DNA of 64,000 nucleotides from Paraburkholderia hiiakae. GTDB taxonomy: Bacteria > Pseudomonadota > Gammaproteobacteria > Burkholderiales > Burkholderiaceae. The notes beneath the pieces are model-generated. The model saw nothing but the letters and a program-made list of their open reading frames with translations. It was not told the DNA's origin and did not search any database. Shown here in pieces: positions 1-8,248 of this stretch (positions are counted from its first letter, which is position 1; each line of letters opens with the position of its first letter). The position numbers were made by a program, and so were the translations under genes. The stretch lies in NCBI RefSeq assembly GCF_904848665.1, contig NZ_CAJHCQ010000028.1:1-64000 (forward strand), written 5' to 3'.

Positions 1-134
1 GCGCCTTTCTCCGCGGCCAGCTGCTTCAGGCGGATCGCGGCGGACAGCCCGGCGGGGCCACCACCCACGATCACCACGTCGTATTCCATCGACTCGCGTG
101 GACCGTATTGCTCTAAAAGACTTGCGGGGGTCAT
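1..134 (-). CDS. Electron transfer flavoprotein-ubiquinone oxidoreductase, N-terminal fragment
   Basis: Only the first 44 or so codons lie in the window; the gene runs off the left edge. The protein begins MTPASLLEQYGPRESMEYD and goes straight into a FAD-binding Rossmann motif, VVVVGGGPAGLSAAIRLKQ. The short N-terminal lead followed by this dinucleotide-binding loop is typical of ETF-QO, the inner-membrane iron-sulfur flavoprotein that passes electrons from electron transfer flavoprotein to ubiquinone. The start is the ATG at 132-134, preceded on its own strand by a purine-rich AGAGGAGCA. The family call rests on the N-terminus alone; another flavoprotein dehydrogenase is possible. Confidence 0.75.
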   Translation of the reverse strand, partial: MTPASLLEQYGPRESMEYDVVIVGGGPAGLSAAIRLKQLAAEKG

Positions 135-310
135 CAATGCTCCTCTTGCCATTAGAATGCTTTTTTCGGGTTCGTATTGTCGGGTAACGTTCCCCGTGCC
201 GCAACCCAACAGGCTAACATTAGCACGACCGTTCTATTATATGGCGTCGGATTTGGCGTGGCGGTCACGCCGCGCTCTGGCGCTTATTTACCTCTGAACA
301 GGAACCGGAA

Positions 311-1090
311 ATGGGCCGTTCGATCAATCTGGAAGGCAAGGTCGCGATGATCACGGGGGCCTCCAGCGGGCTCGGCAAGCGCTTCGCCCAGGTCCTCTCG
401 CAGGCGGGCGCAAAAGTCGTGCTGGCAAGCCGCCGCGTGGAGCGGCTCAAGGAATTGCGCGCCGAAATCGAGGCGAGCGGGGGCGCGGCTCACGTCGTTT
501 CGCTTGACGTGACCGACTACCAGAGCATTCGCTCGGCGGTGGCGCACGCGGAAACCGAGGCGGGGACCATCGACATCCTCGTCAACAACTCGGGCGTCTC
601 CACGACGCAAAAGCTCGCGGACGTCACGCCCGCCGACTTCGAATACGTGTTCGACACCAACACGCGCGGCGCCTTTTTCGTGGCCCAGGAGGTCGCCAAG
701 CGCATGATCATGCGCGGCAATGGGGGCGGCCCGAAGCCGGCGTACCGCATCATCAATATTGCTTCGGTAGCGGGTCTGCGCGTGCTGCCGCAAATCGGCC
801 TGTACGCGATCAGCAAGGCCGCGGTCGTCCATATGACGAAGGCGATGGCGCTCGAATGGGGGCGTCACGGCATCAACGTGAACGCGATCTGTCCAGGCTA
901 CATCGACACGGAGATCAACCATCACCACTGGTCGACGGAGCAGGGGCAAAAGCTCGTCTCGATGCTGCCGCGCCACCGCGTTGGCAAGCCCGAAGACCTG
1001 GATGGCCTGCTGCTGCTGCTCGCCGCCGACGAGTCGTCGTTCATCAACGGTTCGATCATCACCGCCGACGACGGCTTCGGGCTCACCTGA
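311..1090 (+). CDS. SDR family NAD(P)-dependent oxidoreductase
   Basis: A 259-residue classical short-chain dehydrogenase/reductase. The cofactor loop TGASSGLG lies near residues 15-22, NNSG (stabilising the central sheet) near 91-94, and the catalytic YxxxK reads YAISK near 166-170 with an upstream serine in NIASVAG. The basic ASRRVERL after beta-2 suggests NADP(H), by inference. The length is normal for the family. It lies divergent from the ETF-QO gene and 64 bp ahead of a thioesterase on the same strand, so the two may be co-transcribed and act on acyl-type substrates. The substrate cannot be read from sequence. The start at 311 has AGGAACCGG just upstream. Confidence 0.9.
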   Translation: MGRSINLEGKVAMITGASSGLGKRFAQVLSQAGAKVVLASRRVERLKELRAEIEASGGAAHVVSLDVTDYQSIRSAVAHAETEAGTIDILVNNSGVSTTQKLADVTPADFEYVFDTNTRGAFFVAQEVAKRMIMRGNGGGPKPAYRIINIASVAGLRVLPQIGLYAISKAAVVHMTKAMALEWGRHGINVNAICPGYIDTEINHHHWSTEQGQKLVSMLPRHRVGKPEDLDGLLLLLAADESSFINGSIITADDGFGLT

Positions 1091-1154
1091 GTGCAGGCGA
1101 GTCCGGCCGCCGACCGGCATTCCGTTTTTCGCAACAGCAAGAAGTTGAAGTGCA

Positions 1155-1595
1155 ATGAGTGACTACCACCCCGTATTTGAAATGACCATGCCGATCCGTT
1201 GGGGCGACATGGACGCGTTCGGCCATGTGAACAACACGGTCTATTTCCGCTACATGGAGCAGGTGCGGATTTCCTGGTTCGAGCATTTGGGCGTGGCCGC
1301 AGAGAGCGGCGACGGTCAGGGGCCCGTGATCGTCAATGCTTCCATGGAATTCCTCAAGCAGTTGCATTACCCGGGCGACATCATCTGCACGATGACGGTT
1401 GGCCAGCCAGGCCGCAGCAGCTTCGACACCGGTTTCGAGCTGCGCCGCGCCGACGAGCCGGACACGCTCTACGCACGCGGAAACGCTCGCTGCGTGTGGA
1501 TCGACTACGCGGCGGGCAAATCGGTGCCGATTCCCGACATGTTGCGCGCGACCATCGAGCATGCGGGATTGGTCAAGTCCGACCGGGTAGGCTGA
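1155..1595 (+). CDS. Acyl-CoA thioesterase, 4HBT hotdog-fold family
   Basis: A 146-residue single-domain protein of the 4-hydroxybenzoyl-CoA thioesterase type. The signature WGDMDAFGHVNNTVYFRYME (residues about 16-35) contains the catalytic Asp and the GHVNN segment that begins the long hotdog helix. The family hydrolyses acyl-CoA thioesters as cytosolic oligomers. The length matches YbgC-like and FcbC-like members. It follows the SDR gene by 64 bp, which suggests an operon. The start has GAAGTTGAAGTGCA upstream, a weak ribosome-binding site. The substrate is unknown. Confidence 0.88.
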   Translation: MSDYHPVFEMTMPIRWGDMDAFGHVNNTVYFRYMEQVRISWFEHLGVAAESGDGQGPVIVNASMEFLKQLHYPGDIICTMTVGQPGRSSFDTGFELRRADEPDTLYARGNARCVWIDYAAGKSVPIPDMLRATIEHAGLVKSDRVG

Positions 1596-1632
1596 GCTTC
1601 GCGTGGCATGCGTGCGCCGGCGGCGCGCGCCT

Positions 1633-2205
1633 TTACTGACCGAGCAGCCGCTGCAGCAGCTCGGTGGCGTTGCCGGTGTCGTACTTGCGCATGAGGCGCG
1701 CGCGATAAACATCCACAGTGCGCGGGCTGATATCGAGAATTCGCCCGATCTGCTTGCTGGTCTTGCCGGTGACGAGCTGCGCGGCAATTTCGCGTTCGCG
1801 CGGCGTGAGTTCGACAGCCACGCGGCGCGTCGCGCTAAGGTCTTCAAACGTCCAGACGCCTGCCGCGTGCGGCTCGGTGCGGTCGAGCGAGCGCCCCGTG
1901 ACGTGACACCAGAAAAGTTCACCGTTGGCGCGCTTCATGATGCGGTCGTCGGCGTAGCTGCCTTGCGCCGTCATGATCGGCGGGATGCGTGCGCCAATGC
2001 GCTCGAACTCGTCCGCAGAAGGGTAGAGCACCTGGAACGACTGGCCGATCAGCGCCGCGCGTGCGCAGCCGAAGATGGCGGCGACCTGGTCGTTGCAATC
2101 GACGATGGTGCGCTCGCGCGCAAGCACGAGGCCGATGGGCGCAAGATGGAACGCAGTCTGGTAGTCGAGAGCGGAGCGTTCGACGGGTTGGGTTGGAGCG
2201 GCCAT
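1633..2205 (-). CDS. PAS domain LuxR-type transcriptional regulator
   Basis: A cytosolic regulator of about 190 residues with an N-terminal PAS sensor (residues about 15-120, including LAPIGLVLARERTIVDCN) and a C-terminal LuxR/FixJ helix-turn-helix (about 130-190). LTPREREIAAQLVTGKTSK and ISPRTVDVYRARLMRKY carry the conserved ERE and TV-x-Y residues. There is no phosphoacceptor receiver domain, so it is not a classical response regulator; the PAS domain probably binds a ligand. I place the start at the internal Met (2203-2205, MAAPTQPVE); an upstream frame continues to 2280 without family similarity. It converges with the thioesterase gene and diverges from the CoA-transferase genes. Confidence 0.85.
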   Translation of the reverse strand: MAAPTQPVERSALDYQTAFHLAPIGLVLARERTIVDCNDQVAAIFGCARAALIGQSFQVLYPSADEFERIGARIPPIMTAQGSYADDRIMKRANGELFWCHVTGRSLDRTEPHAAGVWTFEDLSATRRVAVELTPREREIAAQLVTGKTSKQIGRILDISPRTVDVYRARLMRKYDTGNATELLQRLLGQ

Positions 2206-2462
2206 GGCGGACGGTGCGGGTATTGCTTTATGTAGTTTTGCGTATTGTGCCGCAACAGGGGGGCAGCGTACGCTTTGCACCCATCGGAGGGGCAGATTTC
2301 AAAGCTCGCTGGACTCTTTTGAGCCCGTGCGCGCAGCCCGGCCGGGCTACCGGCTTCACGGCAACGCCACCGGGGCATGACTAGAATTGAGCATCCGGAC
2401 GCGCTCGACGTCCGCGCGAAAAACCGGATTGGCGGATTTCCATTCGAGGAAGGGACACACTG

Positions 2463-3182
2463 ATGAACAAGGTCTACAAAAGCGCGGCTGCCGCGCTCGA
2501 GGGCATCGTCAAGGACGGGCAGACATTCGCGGTTGGCGGCTTTGGCCTCTGCGGCATTCCCGAAGCGCTGATCGGCGCACTGCGCGATACGGGCGTGAAG
2601 GGCATCACCTGCATCAGCAACAACGCGGGTGTGGACGGCTTCGGCCTCGGCTTGCTGCTGGAGACGCGCCAGATCAAAAAAATGATCTCGTCCTACGTGG
2701 GCGAGAACAAGGAATTCGAGCGCCAGTATCTGTCGGGCGAACTCGAACTCGAATTCACGCCGCAAGGCACGCTGGCCGAAAAGCTGCGCGCGGGCGGCGC
2801 CGGCATTCCGGCGTTCTTCACGAATACCGGCTTCGGCACGCTGATCGCCGAAGGCAAGGAAACGCGCCAGTTCGGCGACAAGCACTACGTGCTCGAGCAT
2901 TCGCTCACGGCCGATGTCGCGCTCGTGAAGGCGTGGAAGGCCGACAAGTCCGGCAATCTGGTCTTCCGCCGCACGGCGCGCAACTTCAACCCGATGTGCG
3001 CGATGGCCGGCAAGATCACCGTGGTGGAAGTGGAGGAGATCGTCGAGAACGGCGCACTCGATCCGGACGCCATCCATACGCCGGGCATCTTCGTGCAGCG
3101 CATCGTGCTCAACGCGCACCCGGAAAAACGCATCGAACAACGCACCGTGCGCGCCGCGTCGGGCAACCCCGCGGGCAACTGA
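2463..3182 (+). CDS. scoA: 3-oxoacid CoA-transferase subunit A
   Basis: A 239-residue alpha subunit of a family I CoA-transferase. The N-terminal glycine-rich GGFGLCGIPEALIGAL and the following ITCISNNAGVDGFGLG match succinyl-CoA:3-ketoacid CoA-transferase subunit A. It works with the next gene to move CoA from succinyl-CoA to acetoacetate or a related 3-oxoacid. A 3-oxoadipate transferase (PcaI) is a close alternative that length alone cannot exclude; no other beta-ketoadipate genes are nearby, which favours the acetoacetate enzyme. The start has GAAGGGACACACTG upstream. The B subunit begins 15 bp after the stop. Confidence 0.88.
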   Translation: MNKVYKSAAAALEGIVKDGQTFAVGGFGLCGIPEALIGALRDTGVKGITCISNNAGVDGFGLGLLLETRQIKKMISSYVGENKEFERQYLSGELELEFTPQGTLAEKLRAGGAGIPAFFTNTGFGTLIAEGKETRQFGDKHYVLEHSLTADVALVKAWKADKSGNLVFRRTARNFNPMCAMAGKITVVEVEEIVENGALDPDAIHTPGIFVQRIVLNAHPEKRIEQRTVRAASGNPAGN

Positions 3183-3197
3183 GGAAGGAGACCGACC

Positions 3198-3839
3198 ATG
3201 GCATGGAATCGTGACGAAATGGCCGCGCGCGCGGCGAAGGAACTGCAGGACGGCTTCTACGTGAACCTCGGCATTGGGCTGCCTACGCTCGTGGCCAACC
3301 ACGTGCCCGCCGGCGTGGAAGTGTGGCTTCAGTCGGAAAATGGCCTGCTCGGCATCGGCCCGTTCCCGACCGAGGACGAAGTGGACGCCGACATGATCAA
3401 CGCCGGCAAGCAGACCGTGACGACGCTGGCGGGTTCGTCGATCTTTTCGTCGGCGGACTCGTTCGCGATGATTCGCGGCGGCCACATCAACCTGGCGATC
3501 CTCGGCGCCATGCAGGTGAGCGAGAAGGGTGACCTGGCCAACTGGATGATCCCCGGCAAGATGATCAAGGGCATGGGCGGCGCGATGGACCTCGTGGCGG
3601 GCGTTGGCCGCGTGGTCGTACTGATGGAGCACGTGGCGAAGGGTGACCAGCACAAGATTCTCGAAGCCTGCACGCTGCCGCTGACGGGCGTGGGCGTGGT
3701 CGACCTCATCATCACCGACCTCGGTGTGATGGAAGTGAGCGAAGCGGGCCTGAAGGTGACCGAGCTTGCGCCGGGCGTGACGGTGGACGAGATCAAGGCC
3801 AAGACTGGCGCGCCGCTCGATGTGAGCGCTGTGGGCTGA
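3198..3839 (+). CDS. scoB: 3-oxoacid CoA-transferase subunit B
   Basis: A 213-residue beta subunit. LQSENGLLGIG (residues about 44-54) carries the glutamate, Glu47, that forms the covalent glutamyl-CoA intermediate in this family. GLPTLVANHVP near residue 27 and the long GGHINLAILGAMQVSE segment are also characteristic. The subunit pairs with the product of the gene 15 bp upstream. The start is preceded by GAGGAAGGAGACCGACC, an excellent ribosome-binding site. A strong hairpin terminator follows at 3867-3895, closing the two-gene operon. Confidence 0.9.
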   Translation: MAWNRDEMAARAAKELQDGFYVNLGIGLPTLVANHVPAGVEVWLQSENGLLGIGPFPTEDEVDADMINAGKQTVTTLAGSSIFSSADSFAMIRGGHINLAILGAMQVSEKGDLANWMIPGKMIKGMGGAMDLVAGVGRVVVLMEHVAKGDQHKILEACTLPLTGVGVVDLIITDLGVMEVSEAGLKVTELAPGVTVDEIKAKTGAPLDVSAVG

Positions 3840-3866
3840 ACGTCGTAGCGTAAGCATGATTTGCGG

Positions 3867-3895
3867 CGGGCGAGACTTCGGTCTCGCCCGTTTTG
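3867..3895 (+). terminator. Rho-independent terminator after scoAB
   Basis: A perfect 10-bp stem (CGGGCGAGAC at 3867-3876 with GTCTCGCCCG at 3881-3890), a TTCG tetraloop and a run of T residues. It lies 28 bp past the scoB stop and faces no gene on the other strand. Confidence 0.9.
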
Positions 3896-4128
3896 TTTTT
3901 GCGGTGCCTGCATTGTTGCGCGTTGGCGTCGCGTTGAAACGTCGACCGAACGGCATAGGCAGGATGGAGAGGGGCGCAACGCTCGGGAGCGCCGTCCACC
4001 ATGGCGGGAAGCCCGCCTGGAGCCGCTTTTGGGTAGGATTCGCGTGCGGCTTTGCTGCCGATGCCGTGCGCCAAAGCCGTCTACAATCGGCCGAAAGCCT
4101 TGATGCGCCTTCGAGTGAGGATCCCGCG

Positions 4129-5022
4129 ATGACCGAATCGACCGTCGTGCCGCGCCAGCAATACGTCCAGTGTCTCAGTCCCGCGGGCCTGCACCGCATC
4201 GCGTACACCGAGTGGGGCGACCCCGTCAATCCGCGCGTGCTTGTGTGCGTGCACGGACTCACGCGCTCGGGGCGCGACTTCGACCGCTTCGCCGCTGCAA
4301 TGGCCGACAAATACCGTGTCGTGTGCCCGGACGTGGCCGGGCGCGGTCTCTCATCGTGGCTGCTCGATCCGCGCAGCTACGGCGTCGCGCAGTACGTTGC
4401 GGACATGGTCACGTTGATCGCGCGCACCGGAGTGGAGAAAGTCGACTGGTTCGGCACCTCGATGGGCGGCCTGATCGGCATGGCGCTCGCGGGGCTGCCA
4501 GGCACGCCCATTGGTCGCATGCTGCTCAACGATATCGGGCCGCATATCGAGCCTGCGTCGCTCGCGCGCATCGGCGAGTACGTGGGGCGCGCCGAGCCTT
4601 TCGCCACGCTCCAGGAGGGCATCGACAACGCGGCGCTTCTCGCGGCCTCGTTCGGTCCGCTGAGCGTCGAGGAATGGCGCGAGATCAATACGCCGTTGCT
4701 GCATGAAGCGGACGGTCAGTGGCGCTACCGGTACGACCCGCGCATTGCGGAACCCTTCAAGTCGACCACGCCGGAGCAGAACGAAGAGGGCGAGAAGTTC
4801 TTGTGGCGCTCGCTCGCTGCGTTCGAAGGGCCCATGCTTGTCGTGCGCGGAGCGCTTTCGGACCTGCTTTCGCGCGAAACGGCCGCGAAGATGGTCGAGA
4901 CCGGGCGCAACGTATCGAGCGTCGAAATCGAGGGCGTAGGGCATGCGCCCGCGTTCCTGGCGCTCGATCAGATCGCGATCGCGCGCCGTTTCTTCGACGG
5001 CGAAGCCCTTCGCGCGTCATAA
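4129..5022 (+). CDS. Alpha/beta hydrolase
   Basis: A 297-residue alpha/beta-hydrolase-fold protein. LVCVHGLTRSGRDFDRF supplies the oxyanion-hole HG, FGTSMGGLIGM is the nucleophile elbow with the catalytic serine in GTSMGG, and GVGHAPAFLA near the C-terminus carries the catalytic histidine. Asp in RGALSDLLSRE is the probable acid. The start is the ATG at 4129 after GTGAGGATCCCGCG; the frame is open further upstream but that stretch looks non-coding and includes the scoB terminator. It precedes a RidA gene by 96 bp. The substrate is not inferable. Confidence 0.87.
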   Translation: MTESTVVPRQQYVQCLSPAGLHRIAYTEWGDPVNPRVLVCVHGLTRSGRDFDRFAAAMADKYRVVCPDVAGRGLSSWLLDPRSYGVAQYVADMVTLIARTGVEKVDWFGTSMGGLIGMALAGLPGTPIGRMLLNDIGPHIEPASLARIGEYVGRAEPFATLQEGIDNAALLAASFGPLSVEEWREINTPLLHEADGQWRYRYDPRIAEPFKSTTPEQNEEGEKFLWRSLAAFEGPMLVVRGALSDLLSRETAAKMVETGRNVSSVEIEGVGHAPAFLALDQIAIARRFFDGEALRAS

Positions 5023-5118
5023 TGTGCGATTCGCCGGCATATTGCGGCGCGCACGCATGTGCGCTGGATCGCGCCGGCCCGGAAGTCGACCGTTTTTCAC
5101 TTCTCAACAGGAATTTTC

Positions 5119-5472
5119 ATGGCAGTCATTCGTCACCACGTTGGCCCGCGTCTCTCGGAAACTGCAATCTACAATGGCACCGTCTACCTGGCTGGCCAGA
5201 TCGCCGAGGACACGAAGCAGGATATCGCTGGCCAGATGCGCGAAGTGCTCGGCCACATCGACCGCCTGCTGGGCGAGGCGAACAGCGACAAGTCGCTGCT
5301 TCTCTCGGTGCAGATCTATATCGCCGACATGAAGGACTTCCCCGGCATGAACGCCGAGTGGGACAAGTGGGTCGCGCAAGGCGCGACGCCGCCGCGCGCG
5401 ACGGTCGAAGCGAAGCTCGCGAATCCGGAATGCCTCGTCGAGATCGTCGTCGTGGCTGCACAGCGCGATTGA
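5119..5472 (+). CDS. RidA family protein
   Basis: A 117-residue member of the YjgF/YER057c/UK114 family of small trimeric proteins. Archetypal RidA hydrolyses reactive enamine/imine intermediates such as 2-aminoacrylate. Seen here are the N-terminal YNGTVYLAGQIAED, the central ALGHIDRLL-type helix, and the C-terminal PPRATVEAKLANPECLVEI, whose Arg aligns with the catalytic arginine that binds the substrate carboxylate. Sequence details fit one of the Rid subgroups rather than the archetype. The start at 5119 follows AACAGGAATTTTC. The gene sits between a hydrolase and relA. Confidence 0.87.
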   Translation: MAVIRHHVGPRLSETAIYNGTVYLAGQIAEDTKQDIAGQMREVLGHIDRLLGEANSDKSLLLSVQIYIADMKDFPGMNAEWDKWVAQGATPPRATVEAKLANPECLVEIVVVAAQRD

Positions 5473-5572
5473 GCGCGAGTCGCTCAGTTGGCATCTCAGT
5501 CGGCGTAGTTTCCTCGAGTGTGTTTGATCCTTTTCGTTGTCGCCCGTCCGGCGTGCCGGCGGGCATCGTCTC

Positions 5573-7822
5573 ATGAGTAGCGACACCGTTCCTCCCGCCC
5601 CCGCGGTCTCCGCCGATACCGGCGCGCTGCCGTCGCTCGACGACGCGCTTGCGTTCGTGCGCGAGCACGCTGGTGACGCACGTCTTTCCACCGGCGAGCC
5701 GCTCATCGAGCATGCGCAGGGCACGGCGTCCATCATGAGCCGGCTCAACGTCGATCCGCCTGCGGTGCTCGCCGCAGCGCTCTTCAATCTCGCGCCGCAT
5801 CTCGACGATCCGGAAGCCACGCTCGAAGCGCGCTTCGGCGCGGAAGTCGTGAAGCTCGTGTTCGACGTGCGCAAGCTATTGCGGCTTGGCACTGTGAGCC
5901 TGCGCGCGGCGCAGCAGGCCGTGCCCGAAGCGGGCCGCGAAGGGCGCGACGCCCAGGCGGCGCGGCGCGCGCAAGTCGAGTCGCTGCGCAAGATGCTGCT
6001 CGCGTTTGCGCAGGACATCCGCGTCGTGCTGATCCGGCTCGCGTCGCGCCTGCAGTCGCTGCGCTTTTATGCTGCGGCGAAGATCACGCCGGCACCCGAG
6101 ATCGCGCGCGAGACGCTCGAGATCTACGCGCCGCTCGCCAACCGGCTGGGCATCTGGCAGCTGAAGTGGGAACTCGAAGATCTCGCGTTCCGCTTCCAGG
6201 AGCCCGATACCTACAAGCGCATCGCGAAGCTGCTCGACGAAAAACGCGTGGAACGCGAGAGCTACGTGGCCGAGGCAATTTCGCGGCTGCAGAGCGAGCT
6301 TGCCGCGGCGCATATCCCGGCCGAGGTGAGCGGGCGGCCCAAGCACATCTACAGCATCTGGAAGAAGATGCGCGGCAAGGAGATCGACTTCTCCGAGCTT
6401 TACGACGTGCGCGCGTTCCGCGTGATCGTGCCCGACATCAAGGATTGCTACACGGTGCTCGGCATCGTGCACAACCTCTGGCAGCCGGTCCCGAAGGAGT
6501 TCGACGACTACATCTCGCGGCCCAAGCCAAACGGTTACCGCTCGCTGCACACGGTTGTGATCGGCGACGACGGCCGTGCGTTCGAGGTGCAGATCCGCAC
6601 GCAGGAGATGCATCAGTTCGCCGAATACGGCGTGGCCGCGCACTGGCGCTACAAGGAAGCCGGTGCGAAGGGCTACGGCGGCCAGTTCAGCGCGAGCAGC
6701 AGCTACGACGAGAAGATCGCGTGGCTGCGCCAGTTGCTTGCCTGGAAGGACGATGTTTCGGACGGGCGCCAGCCGTGGGAGCAGTTGCGCCAGGCCACGC
6801 TCGACGACGACCACATCTACGTCCTCACGCCCCAGGCCCGCGTGATCGCGCTGCCGCAAGGCGCAACGCCGCTCGACTTCGCGTATCACCTGCACAGCGA
6901 ACTGGGCCATCGCTGCCGTGGCGCGCGCGTGGACGGCGCGATGGTGCCGCTCAACACCCAGCTTCGTAACGGCCAGACGGTCGAAATCGTCTCGGTGAAG
7001 GAGGGCGGGCCGTCTCGCGACTGGCTCAATCCGCAGCTTGGCTATCTGCATAGCCCGCGTGCGCGCCAGAAGGTGCGTGCGTGGTTCAACGCGATCGAGG
7101 CGCAGGAAAACATTGCCAACGGCCGCGCGATGGTGGAAAAGACGCTGCAGCGCGAGGGCCGCACGTCGGTCAGTCTCGATCAGCTCGCGGCCAAGCTCGG
7201 CTTCAAGTCGCCCGACGACCTTTTCAGTGTGGTCGGCAAGGAAGAGTTCAGCCTGCGCAACGTCGAGCACGCATTGCACGATGCGCCCGCGGCCGAGCCC
7301 GAAGAGGAGACGCCCGAGCAGCTCACCAAGCGCGCGAGCGGCTCGAACGTCACGCATGGCGGGTCGTCGGGCGTGCTGGTGGTCGGCGTGGATGCCCTTC
7401 TTACCCAGCTCGCGCGCTGTTGCCGGCCCGCGCCGCCCGACGCGATCAGCGGTTTCGTTACGCGCGGCAAGGGCATGTCGATCCATCGCAGCGATTGCCC
7501 GACGTTCCGGCGCATGGCCAACCGTGCGCCTGAGCGCGTGCTGCACACCACCTGGTCCGCCGACGTGATGGGCGGGCGCGGTCAGTCGGTCTACCCGGTC
7601 GATATTTCGATCGAGGCCACCGACCGGCAGGGTTTGCTCCGTGACATCTCCGAAGTGTTCGCGCGCGAAAAGATGAACGTGATCGGCGTGAAGACGCAGT
7701 CGCGGCGCAATGCGGCGTATATGCAGTTCACGGTGGAAGTGTCGAATTCCGCGCAGATCCAGCGCGCCTGCGTGCTGCTGGGTGAGGTGGGCGGAGTCCA
7801 AAGGGCGTCGCGCAAGGGCTGA
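5573..7822 (+). CDS. relA: GTP pyrophosphokinase RelA, monofunctional (p)ppGpp synthetase
   Basis: A 749-residue long RSH protein. Order: degenerate HD hydrolase region (about 30-180), synthetase (about 240-390), TGS (about 410-470), C-terminal linker and ACT (about 665-749). At the position where SpoT has the catalytic His-Asp, this protein reads FNLAPH (71-76), so hydrolase activity should be absent. The synthetase carries EFDD at 309-312, the acidic ExDD signature of RelA-type enzymes, where SpoT-type enzymes have RxKD. GYRSLHT and EYGVAAHWRYKE are intact. RelA senses uncharged tRNA on stalled ribosomes and makes ppGpp. The start is the Met at 5573 (MSSDTVPP). Confidence 0.93.
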   Translation: MSSDTVPPAPAVSADTGALPSLDDALAFVREHAGDARLSTGEPLIEHAQGTASIMSRLNVDPPAVLAAALFNLAPHLDDPEATLEARFGAEVVKLVFDVRKLLRLGTVSLRAAQQAVPEAGREGRDAQAARRAQVESLRKMLLAFAQDIRVVLIRLASRLQSLRFYAAAKITPAPEIARETLEIYAPLANRLGIWQLKWELEDLAFRFQEPDTYKRIAKLLDEKRVERESYVAEAISRLQSELAAAHIPAEVSGRPKHIYSIWKKMRGKEIDFSELYDVRAFRVIVPDIKDCYTVLGIVHNLWQPVPKEFDDYISRPKPNGYRSLHTVVIGDDGRAFEVQIRTQEMHQFAEYGVAAHWRYKEAGAKGYGGQFSASSSYDEKIAWLRQLLAWKDDVSDGRQPWEQLRQATLDDDHIYVLTPQARVIALPQGATPLDFAYHLHSELGHRCRGARVDGAMVPLNTQLRNGQTVEIVSVKEGGPSRDWLNPQLGYLHSPRARQKVRAWFNAIEAQENIANGRAMVEKTLQREGRTSVSLDQLAAKLGFKSPDDLFSVVGKEEFSLRNVEHALHDAPAAEPEEETPEQLTKRASGSNVTHGGSSGVLVVGVDALLTQLARCCRPAPPDAISGFVTRGKGMSIHRSDCPTFRRMANRAPERVLHTTWSADVMGGRGQSVYPVDISIEATDRQGLLRDISEVFAREKMNVIGVKTQSRRNAAYMQFTVEVSNSAQIQRACVLLGEVGGVQRASRKG

Positions 7823-7856
7823 GGCGGCCGCAGGATTGCCGCGCTGCAAAAAATGC

Positions 7857-7885
7857 TTGCCAAGTCTGCGGGTACTTCATATAAT
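7857..7885 (+). promoter_or_regulatory. Sigma-70-type promoter of tRNA-Val
   Basis: TTGCCA (7857-7862), a 17-bp spacer and a perfect TATAAT (7880-7885), with the mature tRNA beginning 12 bp downstream. The spacing and boxes are near consensus for the housekeeping sigma factor. Confidence 0.8.
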
Positions 7886-7896
7886 CTTTCTTCTTC

Positions 7897-7973
7897 AGGC
7901 TCGTAGCTCAGCTGGTTAGAGCACCACCTTGACATGGTGGGGGTCGTTGGTTCGAGTCCAATCGAGCCTACCA
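7897..7973 (+). tRNA. tRNA-Val (GAC)
   Basis: A complete 77-nt cloverleaf with encoded CCA. The acceptor stem pairs AGGCTCG with CGAGCCT. The anticodon stem CCACC/GGTGG encloses the loop TTGACAT, giving anticodon GAC. The T loop is TTCGAGT. It lies between relA and thrS, with its own promoter upstream. No integrase or attachment-site duplication adjoins it. Confidence 0.96.
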
Positions 7974-8141
7974 ACGAAATCGAGGTCGCGGCGGTTGTTT
8001 TGCCGAGGCTTCAAGTGCAGTAAAAGGCGCTCCGCGCTCAAGGCGAATACGGTTATGACACCGCGAACGTTTACCGAAACTACTTCGGAGCGACGCTAGT
8101 CGAGGACCTCTTTCGCCTCTGCAGTCTGGTTTGAAAAGTGA

Positions 8142-8176
8142 ATGCGGCCCCTCGAAAGCGGGGCCGCATTTTTTTT
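8142..8176 (+). terminator. Rho-independent terminator upstream of thrS
   Basis: A 10-bp perfect stem (ATGCGGCCCC at 8142-8151 with GGGGCCGCAT at 8160-8169) with an 8-nt loop, followed by eight T residues. It ends about 70 bp before the thrS start. It most simply terminates tRNA-Val transcription; a role as a thrS attenuator is possible but not shown. Confidence 0.88.
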
Positions 8177-8248
8177 CGCTGCGAAGTTTTCCGCGGTCTG
8201 TTCCCACGAACAATACGATGTGCCTTCGCGGCACTTCTGGAGAAAAAC

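Noticed and set aside
2049..4310. A 753-codon open frame on the minus strand across scoAB
   Set aside because: It is antisense to two certain genes, with composition typical of GC-rich shadow frames and no family motif beyond its overlap with the LuxR gene.
7897..8140. tRNA-Val, tRNA-Pro and tRNA-Leu as integration sites for a genomic island
   Set aside because: No integrase gene and no repeat of a tRNA 3' end were found next to any of the three.
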